A stretch of DNA of 34,559 bases from Streptomyces varsoviensis (GTDB lineage Bacteria; Actinomycetota; Actinomycetes; Streptomycetales; Streptomycetaceae), in the NCBI RefSeq assembly GCF_000718635.1, contig NZ_JOBF01000042.1, positions 1 to 34,559 of the forward strand, written 5' to 3'. The number at the start of each line of letters is the position of its first letter. The first letter of the stretch is position 1. Below the pieces are notes generated by a model. The model searched no databases. It was not told where the DNA came from and saw only the letters and a list, made by a program, of their open reading frames with translations. The position numbers and the translations under genes were made by a program. This document shows, piece after piece, positions 1-6,870 of the stretch.

Positions 1-74
1 GCCCACCACCCCCGTCCCGTCCGCCCGATCCCTGTCCACCCGAGCCTTGCCCACCCCGGAAGGAAAGCGCCGCC

Positions 75-860
75 GTGCAGCAGCCCGTCGACTCAAGCAC
101 CGGCACCACTACCGACCCCGACGCCGACGACACCATCGACCTGCACCTGCCCGAGGAACTCGTGGCGGCATTCACCGCACCTGAATCACCCGACCCTCCT
201 GAACCCTCCGACTTCATTGGCCCCAGCAGCGCCAGCAGCCCCAGTGGCCCCTCCCGGCCGGCGGACGGTCCCGCTCTGCTCGACGGCCCCGACCTGCTCG
301 ACGGGCTCGCCGGATGGGGGCCCGTCGGCACCGACGCGGGCCCCTTCCAACTCGTCCCCGTACGCCTCGAACGCGACCTGCGCCTCCTCGTCGGCTGGAT
401 GAACGACCCGGCCGTCGCCGCCTTCTGGGAGCTGGCGGGCCCCGCCGAGACCACCGCGGCCCACGTCCGCGCCCAACTCGACGGCGACGGGCGCAGCGTG
501 CCCTGCCTCGGCGTGCTCGCCGGGACGCCCATGAGCTACTGGGAGGTGTACCGCGCCGACCTCGACCCGGTCGCCCGCTACTACCCGGCCAGACCGCACG
601 ACACCGGCCTCCACCTGCTCATCGGCGCGGTCGCCCAACGCGGCCGCGGCCTCGGCACCGCCCTGCTCCGGGCCGTGGCCGACCACGTACTGGACCACCG
701 TCCCTCCTGCGCCCGGGTCGTCGCCGAACCGGACCTCCGCAACACCCCCTCCGTAGCCGCCTTCCTCGGAGCGGGCTTCCGGTTCGCCGCCGAACTGGAA
801 CTCCCCGACAAGCGCGCGGCCCTGATGATCCGCGACCGATCCCTGTGCGACGTCCTGTGA
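75..860 (+). CDS. GNAT acyltransferase of an NRPS-independent siderophore operon
   Basis: Acyl-CoA-dependent N-acyltransferase of 261 residues. Its C-terminal ~170 residues match the RhbD/IucB/DesC-like siderophore acetyltransferase fold: the segment RDLRLLVGWMNDPAVAAFWE opens the domain, SYWEVYRADLD follows, and GRGLGTALLRAV is the acetyl-CoA pyrophosphate loop. The family acylates the hydroxylamine of a hydroxylated diamine, giving the hydroxamate that the synthetase downstream joins. The first ~85 residues are an Asp/Pro/Ser-rich, probably disordered extension; DesC-type enzymes are usually shorter. The GTG start is chosen because GGAAGGA (59-65) sits about 9 nt upstream, but the frame stays open to the window's left edge, so an upstream start is possible. 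The gap to the synthetase is 82 nt, so they are probably co-transcribed. I infer that the decarboxylase/hydroxylase genes lie to the left. Substrate unknown. Confidence 0.85.
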   Translation: MQQPVDSSTGTTTDPDADDTIDLHLPEELVAAFTAPESPDPPEPSDFIGPSSASSPSGPSRPADGPALLDGPDLLDGLAGWGPVGTDAGPFQLVPVRLERDLRLLVGWMNDPAVAAFWELAGPAETTAAHVRAQLDGDGRSVPCLGVLAGTPMSYWEVYRADLDPVARYYPARPHDTGLHLLIGAVAQRGRGLGTALLRAVADHVLDHRPSCARVVAEPDLRNTPSVAAFLGAGFRFAAELELPDKRAALMIRDRSLCDVL

Positions 861-942
861 CCCCCATTCCGGCCCCCACGCGGGCCCCGCGACTCATATC
901 TCCGCCTGGCACGCCCAGGTTCCGCACCCGAGGAGTCCCGTC

Positions 943-2709
943 ATGCCTCCTTCGCCCCGCCCCTCCCAGTCAGCCTGGGACCACGTCTCCCGCGACCTCC
1001 TCGCCAAGCTCCTCGCCGAACTGAGCTACGAGGGCGTCCTCACCCCCGAGCCGGAGGGCGAGCCGCACGACGGCGCGACTCCCTACCGGCTCCCCGTGAC
1101 CGACCAGGTCACCTACCGCTTCCGCGCACGCCGCGGCGCGTACGGACACTGGCGCGTGGACCCGCGGTCGATCAGCCCGCACGGCGACGCGCTCCGATTC
1201 CTCGCCGATGCCCACGACACCGTCCTCGACCTGACCGGGGACACCACCGGACACCTCGTCCGTGAGCTGACCGCGACCCTCGCCGCGGACGTCCGACTGC
1301 ACACCACCGCCCTCTCCGCGCCCGCCCTCGCCGACCTCGGCTACGCCGACCTCGAAGGCCACCAGACGGGCCACCCCTGGCTCGTCGCCAACAAAGGACG
1401 CTTCGGCTTCTCGGCCGCCGACGCCGACCGCTGGGCGCCGGAGGCCCGCGTCCCCCAACGCCTGCCGTGGCTCGCCGTCCACCGCGACCTCGCCCGCTAC
1501 CGAGGCGTCCCCGGCCTCGCCACCCCCGATCTCCTCTACCGCGACGAACTCGCGCCCGGCACCCGCGCCGCCTTCGCCCGCACCGTCCTCGACCAGGGCC
1601 GCGACCCCGCCGACTACCTCTGGCTCCCCGTCCACCCCTGGCAGTGGGACGAGACCATCGCGCCCCTCTTCGCCCCTCAACTCGCCGACGGCACCATCAT
1701 GCCCCTCCCCACTGACAACGACCTCCGGCTGCCGCAGCAGTCGATCCGCACCTTCCTCAACACCAGCCGCCCGGACGCCCGTACGGTCAAGCTCCCGCTG
1801 TCCATCCTCAACACCCTCGTCTGGCGCGGCCTGCCCACCGAACGCACCCTCGCCGCTCCCGCCGTGACCGCGTGGGTGCACTCCCTCCGCGACACCGACG
1901 AGTTCCTGCGCGACGAGACCCGCGTGATCCTCCTCGGCGAAACGGCCTCCGTCACCGTCGAACACCCCTTGTACGACCGGCTCCCCGGCGTCCCGTACCA
2001 GTACAAGGAACTGCTCGGCTGCATCTGGCGCGAGCCCCTCATGCCGCAGCTCGCACCGGGCGAGCGGGCCCGTACCCTCGCGGCCCTGCTGCACACCGGC
2101 GCCGACGGGCGCGCCGTCACCACCGAGCTGGTGCACCGCTCCGGGTTGCCCCCGGCCGTCTGGCTGCGCCGCCTCTTCGCCGCCCTGCTGCCGCCGCTGC
2201 TGCGGTTCCTCTACCGCTACGGCACGGTCTTCTCCCCGCACGGCGAGAACGCCATCGTCGTCTTCGACGACCACGACGTCCCCGCCCGCCTCGCGGTCAA
2301 GGACTTCGTCGACGACGTCAACATCAGCGCCTGGCCGCTGCCCGAGCACGACGACATGCCCGCGGACGTCCGCTCGGTACTGCTCACCGAACCGCCCGCG
2401 TTCCTCACCCAGTTCATCCACACGGGGCTTTTCGTCGGGGTGTTCCGCTACCTCGCGCCGCTCTGCGCCGACCAACTGGGCGTACCCGAAGCCGAGTTCT
2501 GGGGGCTGGTGCGGGCCGAGATCCTGCGCCACCATGAGCGCTTCCCCGAGGGCAAGGAGCGCTACGAGGTCTTCGACCTGCTCACGCCCCGCATCGCCCG
2601 GCTCTGCCTCAACCGCAACCGGCTCCACCTCGACGGCTACCGCGACCGCCCGAAACGCCCGCACGCGGCCGTACACGGAACCGTCTCGAACCCCCTGCAC
2701 GCACCGTGA
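943..2709 (+). CDS. IucA/IucC-family siderophore synthetase (NIS synthetase)
   Basis: ATP-dependent NIS synthetase, 588 residues, the usual family length. It adenylates a carboxylate and couples it to an amine or hydroxylamine during siderophore assembly in the cytoplasm. Family motifs are seen in order: GHPWLVANKGRFGF (~145-158), LPVHPWQWDE (~228), QQSIRTFLNTSRP (~266), HGENAIVVFDD (~433) and RLAVKDFVDDVNIS (~448). GAGGAG lies ~7 nt before the ATG. It is DesD-like, but its N-terminus does not match DesD as I remember it, and the position next to DinG-lexA-nrdRJ corresponds from memory to the second S. coelicolor siderophore-type locus (SCO5799-5801), not to desABCD. The product is therefore best called an uncharacterised hydroxamate-type siderophore. 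No DmdR/IdeR iron box is seen in the window; it would be expected before the first gene of the operon, off the left edge. Confidence 0.9.
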   Translation: MPPSPRPSQSAWDHVSRDLLAKLLAELSYEGVLTPEPEGEPHDGATPYRLPVTDQVTYRFRARRGAYGHWRVDPRSISPHGDALRFLADAHDTVLDLTGDTTGHLVRELTATLAADVRLHTTALSAPALADLGYADLEGHQTGHPWLVANKGRFGFSAADADRWAPEARVPQRLPWLAVHRDLARYRGVPGLATPDLLYRDELAPGTRAAFARTVLDQGRDPADYLWLPVHPWQWDETIAPLFAPQLADGTIMPLPTDNDLRLPQQSIRTFLNTSRPDARTVKLPLSILNTLVWRGLPTERTLAAPAVTAWVHSLRDTDEFLRDETRVILLGETASVTVEHPLYDRLPGVPYQYKELLGCIWREPLMPQLAPGERARTLAALLHTGADGRAVTTELVHRSGLPPAVWLRRLFAALLPPLLRFLYRYGTVFSPHGENAIVVFDDHDVPARLAVKDFVDDVNISAWPLPEHDDMPADVRSVLLTEPPAFLTQFIHTGLFVGVFRYLAPLCADQLGVPEAEFWGLVRAEILRHHERFPEGKERYEVFDLLTPRIARLCLNRNRLHLDGYRDRPKRPHAAVHGTVSNPLHAP

Positions 2710-2761
2710 CCGCCGACCCCGGCCCGAGGGGCGCGTGGACGGCGATGTCAGTGCCGCACCG

Positions 2762-2767
2762 TAGGGT
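2762..2767 (+). promoter_or_regulatory. -10 hexamer of the DinG-like helicase gene
   Basis: TAGGGT lies 9 nt before the ATG at 2777, with no strong Shine-Dalgarno sequence between, which fits a nearly leaderless transcript. It gives the helicase its own promoter apart from the siderophore operon. No clear -35 is seen. Confidence 0.45.
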
Positions 2768-2776
2768 GTCAGGGCT

Positions 2777-4759
2777 ATGACGACGAAGCCCTCCCTCCCC
2801 GATCTGCTGCACGCCGCCGTGACCGCCGTGGGCGGTACGGAGCGCCCCGGACAGGTCACCATGGCCGAAGCCGTCGCCGAGGTCGTGGACGACAACGCCC
2901 ACCTGCTGGTGCAGGCGGGCACCGGCACCGGCAAGTCCCTCGGCTATCTGGTGCCGGCCCTCGCGCACGGCGAACGCGTGGTGGTCGCCACGGCGACGCT
3001 CGCCCTCCAGCGGCAGCTCGTCGAGCGGGACCTCCCCCGCACGGTCGACGCGCTCCATCCGCTGCTGCGCCGCCGCCCCGAGTTCGCGATGCTCAAGGGC
3101 CGCTCGAACTACATGTGCCTGCACCGGCTCCATGAGGGGGTGCCGCAGGAGGAGGAAGAGGGGCTCTTCGACCCGTTCGAGTCGGCCACGCCGACCAGCA
3201 GGCTCGGCAAGGACCTGCTGCGGCTGCGCGACTGGTCCTCGGACACCGAGACGGGCGACCGTGACGACCTGACGCCGGGCGTCTCCGACCGTGCCTGGTC
3301 CCAGGTCTCCGTGACCTCCCGCGAGTGCCTCGGCGCCAGCAAGTGCGCGTACGGCGCGGAATGCTTCGCCGAGGCCGCGCGGGAGCGCGCCAAGCTCGCC
3401 GACGTCGTCGTCACCAACCACGCGCTCCTGGCCATCGACGCCATCGAGGGCGCGCCGGTGCTGCCCAGCCACGAGGTGCTGATCGTCGACGAGGCCCATG
3501 AGCTGGTTTCCCGCGTCACCGGCGTCGCCACTGGCGAGCTCACCCCCGGCCAGGTCAACCGGGCCGTCCGGCGTGCCGCCAAGCTCGTGAACGAGAAGGC
3601 CGCCGACGCCCTGCAGACCGCCGCGGAGACCTTCGAGCGCCTCATGGAGCTGGCCCTGCCGGGCCGCCTGGAGGAGATCCCCGAGGACCTGGGCTACGCC
3701 CTGATGTCGCTGCGTGACGCCTCGCGCACGGTGATCTCGGCGATCGGCGGCACGAGGGACAAGTCGGTCCAGGACGAGGACGCGGTGCGCAAGCAGGCGC
3801 TCGCCGCCGTGGAGAACGTCCACGCGGTCGCCGAGCGCATCGTGGAGGGCTCCGAGTACGACGTCGTCTGGTACGAGCGCCACGACCGGTTCGGGGCCTC
3901 CCTGCGGGTGGCGCCGCTGTCGGTGTCCGGGCTGCTGCGCGAGAAGCTCTTCAGCGAGCGCTCCGTCGTGCTCACCTCGGCGACGCTCAAGCTCGGCGGC
4001 GACTTCAACGGCGTCGGCGCGTCGCTGGGGCTCGCCCCGGAGGGCACCGGCGGCGACGATGTGCCGCAGTGGAAGGGCATCGACGTCGGGTCGCCCTTCG
4101 ACTATCCCAAGCAGGGCATCCTCTACGTCGCCCGGCACCTCTCCCAGCCCGGCCGGGAGGGCAGCCGCACCGACATGCTCGACGAGTTGGCGGAGCTGGT
4201 GGAGGCCGCCGGGGGGCGGACGCTGGGCCTGTTCTCCTCGATGCGGGCCGCCCAGGGCGCGGCGGAGGCGATGCGCGGCCGGCTCGACATGCCGATCCTG
4301 CTCCAGGGCGAGGAGACGCTGGGCGAGCTGATCCGCGCCTTCGCCACGGACGCCCGTACCTGCCTGTTCGGCACCCTGTCGCTCTGGCAGGGCGTCGATG
4401 TCCCCGGCGCGAACTGCCAGCTCGTCGTCATGGACCGGGTGCCCTTCCCGCGCCCCGACGACCCGCTGATGAGCGCCCGGCAGAAGGCGGTGGAGGAGGC
4501 GGGCGGCAATGGCTTCATGGCGGTCGCGGCGACCCACGCGGCGCTGCTGATGGCCCAGGGCGCCGGCCGGCTCGTACGGGCCTCCGGGGACCGCGGCGTG
4601 GTGGCGGTGCTCGACCCGAGGCTGGCCACGGCCCGCTACGGCAGTTTCCTGCGGGCTTCCATGCCGGATTTCTGGTACACGACGGACCGTAATCAGGCGC
4701 GTCGCTCACTGGCCGCCATCGACGCGGCCGCGAAGGCAGCCGAGGCGGCGGAGGCGTAG
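2777..4759 (+). CDS. DinG/XPD-family ATP-dependent DNA helicase with Fe-S cluster
   Basis: Superfamily 2 helicase of the DinG/YoaA/XPD group, 660 residues. The Walker A motif is GTGTGKS (48-54) and the DEAH box is at 238-241. Four cysteines placed to bind a 4Fe-4S cluster lie between them: C114, C184, C190 and C196. The C-terminal helicase domain ends with AQGAGRLVRASGDRG, carrying the motif VI QxxGRxxR pattern. The family unwinds DNA 5' to 3' and resolves damaged forks, R-loops or unusual structures. It converges on lexA with terminator hairpins between them. In E. coli dinG is an SOS gene; here I see no LexA box upstream, only a near-leaderless -10 (TAGGGT). Confidence 0.9.
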   Translation: MTTKPSLPDLLHAAVTAVGGTERPGQVTMAEAVAEVVDDNAHLLVQAGTGTGKSLGYLVPALAHGERVVVATATLALQRQLVERDLPRTVDALHPLLRRRPEFAMLKGRSNYMCLHRLHEGVPQEEEEGLFDPFESATPTSRLGKDLLRLRDWSSDTETGDRDDLTPGVSDRAWSQVSVTSRECLGASKCAYGAECFAEAARERAKLADVVVTNHALLAIDAIEGAPVLPSHEVLIVDEAHELVSRVTGVATGELTPGQVNRAVRRAAKLVNEKAADALQTAAETFERLMELALPGRLEEIPEDLGYALMSLRDASRTVISAIGGTRDKSVQDEDAVRKQALAAVENVHAVAERIVEGSEYDVVWYERHDRFGASLRVAPLSVSGLLREKLFSERSVVLTSATLKLGGDFNGVGASLGLAPEGTGGDDVPQWKGIDVGSPFDYPKQGILYVARHLSQPGREGSRTDMLDELAELVEAAGGRTLGLFSSMRAAQGAAEAMRGRLDMPILLQGEETLGELIRAFATDARTCLFGTLSLWQGVDVPGANCQLVVMDRVPFPRPDDPLMSARQKAVEEAGGNGFMAVAATHAALLMAQGAGRLVRASGDRGVVAVLDPRLATARYGSFLRASMPDFWYTTDRNQARRSLAAIDAAAKAAEAAEA

Positions 4760-4782
4760 CGCGGGCGCCGGAGGCGAGGCGA

Positions 4783-4801
4783 GGGCCCGTGATGCGGGCC
4801 C
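4783..4801. terminator. Short hairpin after the DinG-like gene
   Basis: Perfect 7-bp stem GGGCCCG (4783-4789) and CGGGCCC (4795-4801) with loop TGATG, 24 nt past the helicase stop. There is no U tract, as is common in Streptomyces. Confidence 0.5.
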
Positions 4802-4872
4802 GTAGCCCCTACGAGCCTGTCAGCAGCCCTGGAAGCCGTGCTGACGACGCCGTGCGCGCCCGGTCACAACAG

Positions 4873-4904
4873 GGCCCCGGAACCGGCGCAGTGGTTCCGG
4901 GGCC
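4873..4904. terminator. Strong hairpin terminator between convergent helicase gene and lexA
   Basis: Perfect 12-bp stem GGCCCCGGAACC (4873-4884) and GGTTCCGGGGCC (4893-4904) around an 8-nt loop. It lies 17 nt past the lexA stop and can serve both strands. Confidence 0.75.
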
Positions 4905-4921
4905 GGTCTCTCGGTGCGCCC

Positions 4922-5707
4922 TCACACACGCCGCAGCACCGCGACCACCTTGCCCAGGATGGTCGCCTCATCGCCGGGGATGGGCTGATAGGCGGCGTTG
5001 TGCGGGAGCAGCCACACGTGGTTGTCCTCGCGCTTGAAGCGCTTGACCGTGGCCTCGCCGTCCAGCATGGCGGCCACGATGTCGCCGTTCTCCGCGACGG
5101 GCTGGCGGCGCACCGTCACCCAGTCGCCGTCGCAGATCGCGGCCTCGACCATGGAGTCGCCGACGACCTTGAGGACGAACAGCTCGCCGTCGCCCACGAG
5201 CTGGCGGGGGAGCGGGAAGACGTCCTCGACGGACTCCTCGGCCAGGATCGGGCCGCCCGCCGCGATCCGGCCGACCAGCGGCACGTACGACGCGGCCGGC
5301 TTGCCGGTGGTGTCCGTGGGCTGGCTGCTCGGCTGGTCCGAGCCGCGCACCTCGTACGCCCGCGGCCGGTGCGGGTCGCGGCGCAGGAACCCCTTGCGCT
5401 CCAGCGCCATGAGCTGGTGTGCCACGGAGGAGGTGCTCGACAGGCCGACCGCCTGTCCGATCTCGCGCATGGACGGTGGGTAGCCGCGGCGCTGCACGGA
5501 GTCCCGGATGACCTCGATCACGCGGCGCTGGCGGTCCGTGAGACCCGAACTGTCGGCCCGGATTCCGGGGGGCCGACCGGGTAGCGAGCGGGTGGGCTTC
5601 TGCCCCTCGGGGTTCATGGCTCCCTCGTTCAGCGGATACGGCGTATCGAGCCGGCTCTGGGGGCGGTCCTGGGCGGTGATGGTCGCGCTGCCTGCGGTGG
5701 TGGTCAC
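4922..5707 (-). CDS. lexA: LexA, SOS transcriptional repressor and self-cleaving protease
   Basis: SOS regulator that binds SOS boxes and cleaves itself when RecA filaments form. Read from the GTG at 5707 (261 residues) it has the winged-helix domain at ~53-120 ([12 protein letters not shown]...), the Ala150-Gly151 cleavage bond in [12 protein letters not shown], catalytic Ser185 ([10 protein letters not shown]) and Lys222 (GEATVKRF). The start is chosen because GAGAGGGG lies just upstream; the frame is open further to 5779, but that would run through the promoter and SOS box. A second good candidate is the internal ATG 30 codons in ([10 protein letters not shown]). The ~50-residue leader before the DNA-binding domain is longer than in E. 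coli LexA. It is autoregulated through the SOS box at 5771-5786. Confidence 0.95.
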   Translation of the reverse strand: MTTTAGSATITAQDRPQSRLDTPYPLNEGAMNPEGQKPTRSLPGRPPGIRADSSGLTDRQRRVIEVIRDSVQRRGYPPSMREIGQAVGLSSTSSVAHQLMALERKGFLRRDPHRPRAYEVRGSDQPSSQPTDTTGKPAASYVPLVGRIAAGGPILAEESVEDVFPLPRQLVGDGELFVLKVVGDSMVEAAICDGDWVTVRRQPVAENGDIVAAMLDGEATVKRFKREDNHVWLLPHNAAYQPIPGDEATILGKVVAVLRRV

Positions 5708-5743
5708 GTCGGCCCCTCTCGAAATGTTCTCCCTAGTTGGACA

Positions 5744-5773
5744 ACGGTAGTTGGTTTCGAAAGGTTGCGCCAA
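5744..5773 (-). promoter_or_regulatory. lexA promoter
   Basis: On the minus strand, TTGGCG (5768-5773) and TACCGT (5744-5749) are spaced by 18 nt and lie 36 nt or more before the lexA GTG. The -35 overlaps the SOS box, so LexA binding would block RNA polymerase. Confidence 0.55.
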
Positions 5774-5786
5774 ACACACGTTCGAG
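5771..5786 (-). promoter_or_regulatory. SOS box (LexA operator) of lexA
   Basis: Minus-strand CTCGAACGTGTGTTTG contains CGAAC-N4-GTTTG, the actinobacterial/Gram-positive LexA box with intact arms. It lies ~64 bp upstream of the lexA start and on top of the predicted -35. I found no second LexA box of this quality in the window. Confidence 0.85.
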
Positions 5787-6074
5787 TGAAATTTGGCAAA
5801 TTGGCTGACGTGATCACGGGAATGGGTGTACGGCCACGCAGTAATTCACATCAAGGCGGTAAGCTCCGCCACGAAGCTCGCGAACCGGGCGAAATCCATC
5901 ACTCCGGGGCACATTACTTCCCCGTCGTCTCCTCGCCGCGAGCCCTGTGCGGCTCCCGTCGCGCCGGGCCCCAGTGTGGCACTCTCGCCCCCGTGGAGCC
6001 GGGACCGGGTGGCTTCCCGTACTCTCTTGGATGCCGCCGCGGCGCGACACGCGCCGGGCTTGGTTGACCGCCAG
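5787..6074. other. Intergenic region between lexA and the nrdRJ operators, no gene seen
   Basis: About 290 bp between the SOS box and the NrdR boxes. The first ~90 bp are AT-richer than the surroundings and hold a short direct repeat (AAATTTGGC then AAATTGGC, 5790-5806). Open frames here are short and lack both a ribosome site and normal third-position bias. Confidence 0.5.
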
Positions 6075-6090
6075 ACACCAGATCTAGTGG
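6075..6090 (+). promoter_or_regulatory. NrdR box 1 upstream of nrdR-nrdJ
   Basis: ACACCAGATCTAGTGG is a near-perfect palindrome and matches the NrdR consensus acaCwAtATaTwGtgt at most positions. It is followed 32 bp later, centre to centre, by a second box. Confidence 0.75.
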
Positions 6091-6106
6091 TTTGATGGGC
6101 GTCAGC

Positions 6107-6122
6107 CACCTACAAGTTGTGG
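6107..6122 (+). promoter_or_regulatory. NrdR box 2 upstream of nrdR-nrdJ
   Basis: CACCTACAAGTTGTGG is a weaker match to the NrdR consensus, but lies about three helical turns from box 1, the paired arrangement known for NrdR targets. The nrdRJ promoter probably overlaps these boxes; a -35-like TTGACC is at 6064-6069, but I see no convincing -10. Confidence 0.65.
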
Positions 6123-6243
6123 TCCCCGGTCAATCTTGGCCGAGGCCATCGCCTATGCTTGGGGCTGCTTCGGGGGATCCGCACGGACCCGCCGGAGCCC
6201 TTGGTCGTGCACCGATTTTCGAGGGTGAGGAGGGTAGAGAGCC

Positions 6244-6756
6244 ATGCACTGCCCCTTCTGCAGGCACCCCGACAGCCGCGTCGTCGACAGTCGGACCACG
6301 GACGACGGCTGCTCGATCCGCAGGCGTCGCCAGTGTCCGGACTGCTCCCGCAGGTTTACGACCGTGGAGACCGCGTCACTGATGGTGATCAAGCGGAGCG
6401 GGGTCACCGAGCCCTTCAGCCGCGACAAGGTCATCTCCGGAGTGCGCAAGGCGTGCCAGGGCCGGCCGGTCACCGAGGATGCCCTGGCCCAGCTCGGCCA
6501 GCGGGTCGAAGAGGCGGTCCGCGCCACCGGCAGCGCCGAGCTGTCCACCCACGACGTGGGACTCGCCATACTCGGCCCGCTCAAGGAACTCGATCTCGTC
6601 GCGTACCTTCGCTTCGCGTCCGTGTATCAGGCATTCGACTCGCTCGAAGACTTCGAGTCCGCGGTCGCCGAACTCCGTGAGCAGCGGTCCACCACGGACG
6701 CGGGCGGGCCCGCAGGGGGCCTGGAGGTCCCCGCGCCCGCCGCGGCCGCCGACTAG
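6244..6756 (+). CDS. nrdR: NrdR, transcriptional repressor of ribonucleotide reductase genes
   Basis: ATP/dATP-sensing repressor of RNR operons, 170 residues, the family's usual size. The N-terminal zinc ribbon has Cys3, Cys6, Cys31 and Cys34 (CPFC...CPDC). The ATP-cone follows at ~46-136, starting [20 protein letters not shown]. The purine-rich stretch GAGGAGGG lies 7-16 nt before the ATG. It sits 114 nt ahead of nrdJ with no terminator between, so the two form an operon. Two NrdR boxes upstream show autoregulation of nrdRJ. The C-terminal tail is Ala/Gly/Pro-rich. Confidence 0.97.
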   Translation: MHCPFCRHPDSRVVDSRTTDDGCSIRRRRQCPDCSRRFTTVETASLMVIKRSGVTEPFSRDKVISGVRKACQGRPVTEDALAQLGQRVEEAVRATGSAELSTHDVGLAILGPLKELDLVAYLRFASVYQAFDSLEDFESAVAELREQRSTTDAGGPAGGLEVPAPAAAAD

Positions 6757-6870
6757 AGCGGCCACCAAACAGACCTGTCCGGGGCGCGCCGCGCACCCGG
6801 GCAAAAGACAGACACCGCGCCACGGAAGAAATGGGCGCATTAGGGCGTTTTGCCCGTACAGGGAGGCGGA

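Noticed and set aside
1..74. Open frames at the left edge as the 3' end of an upstream gene
   Set aside because: No stop codon in a convincing frame and no recognisable peptide; one frame is simply the acetyltransferase frame continuing upstream of its GTG.
75..2709. Naming the first two genes desC and desD
   Set aside because: Neighbouring genes (DinG-like, lexA, nrdRJ) and the synthetase N-terminus fit the other Streptomyces siderophore locus better, so only family names are given.
5814..6109. Short ORFs on both strands between lexA and nrdR
   Set aside because: No ribosome site, poor third-position bias and no recognisable protein; the region is better explained by regulatory DNA.
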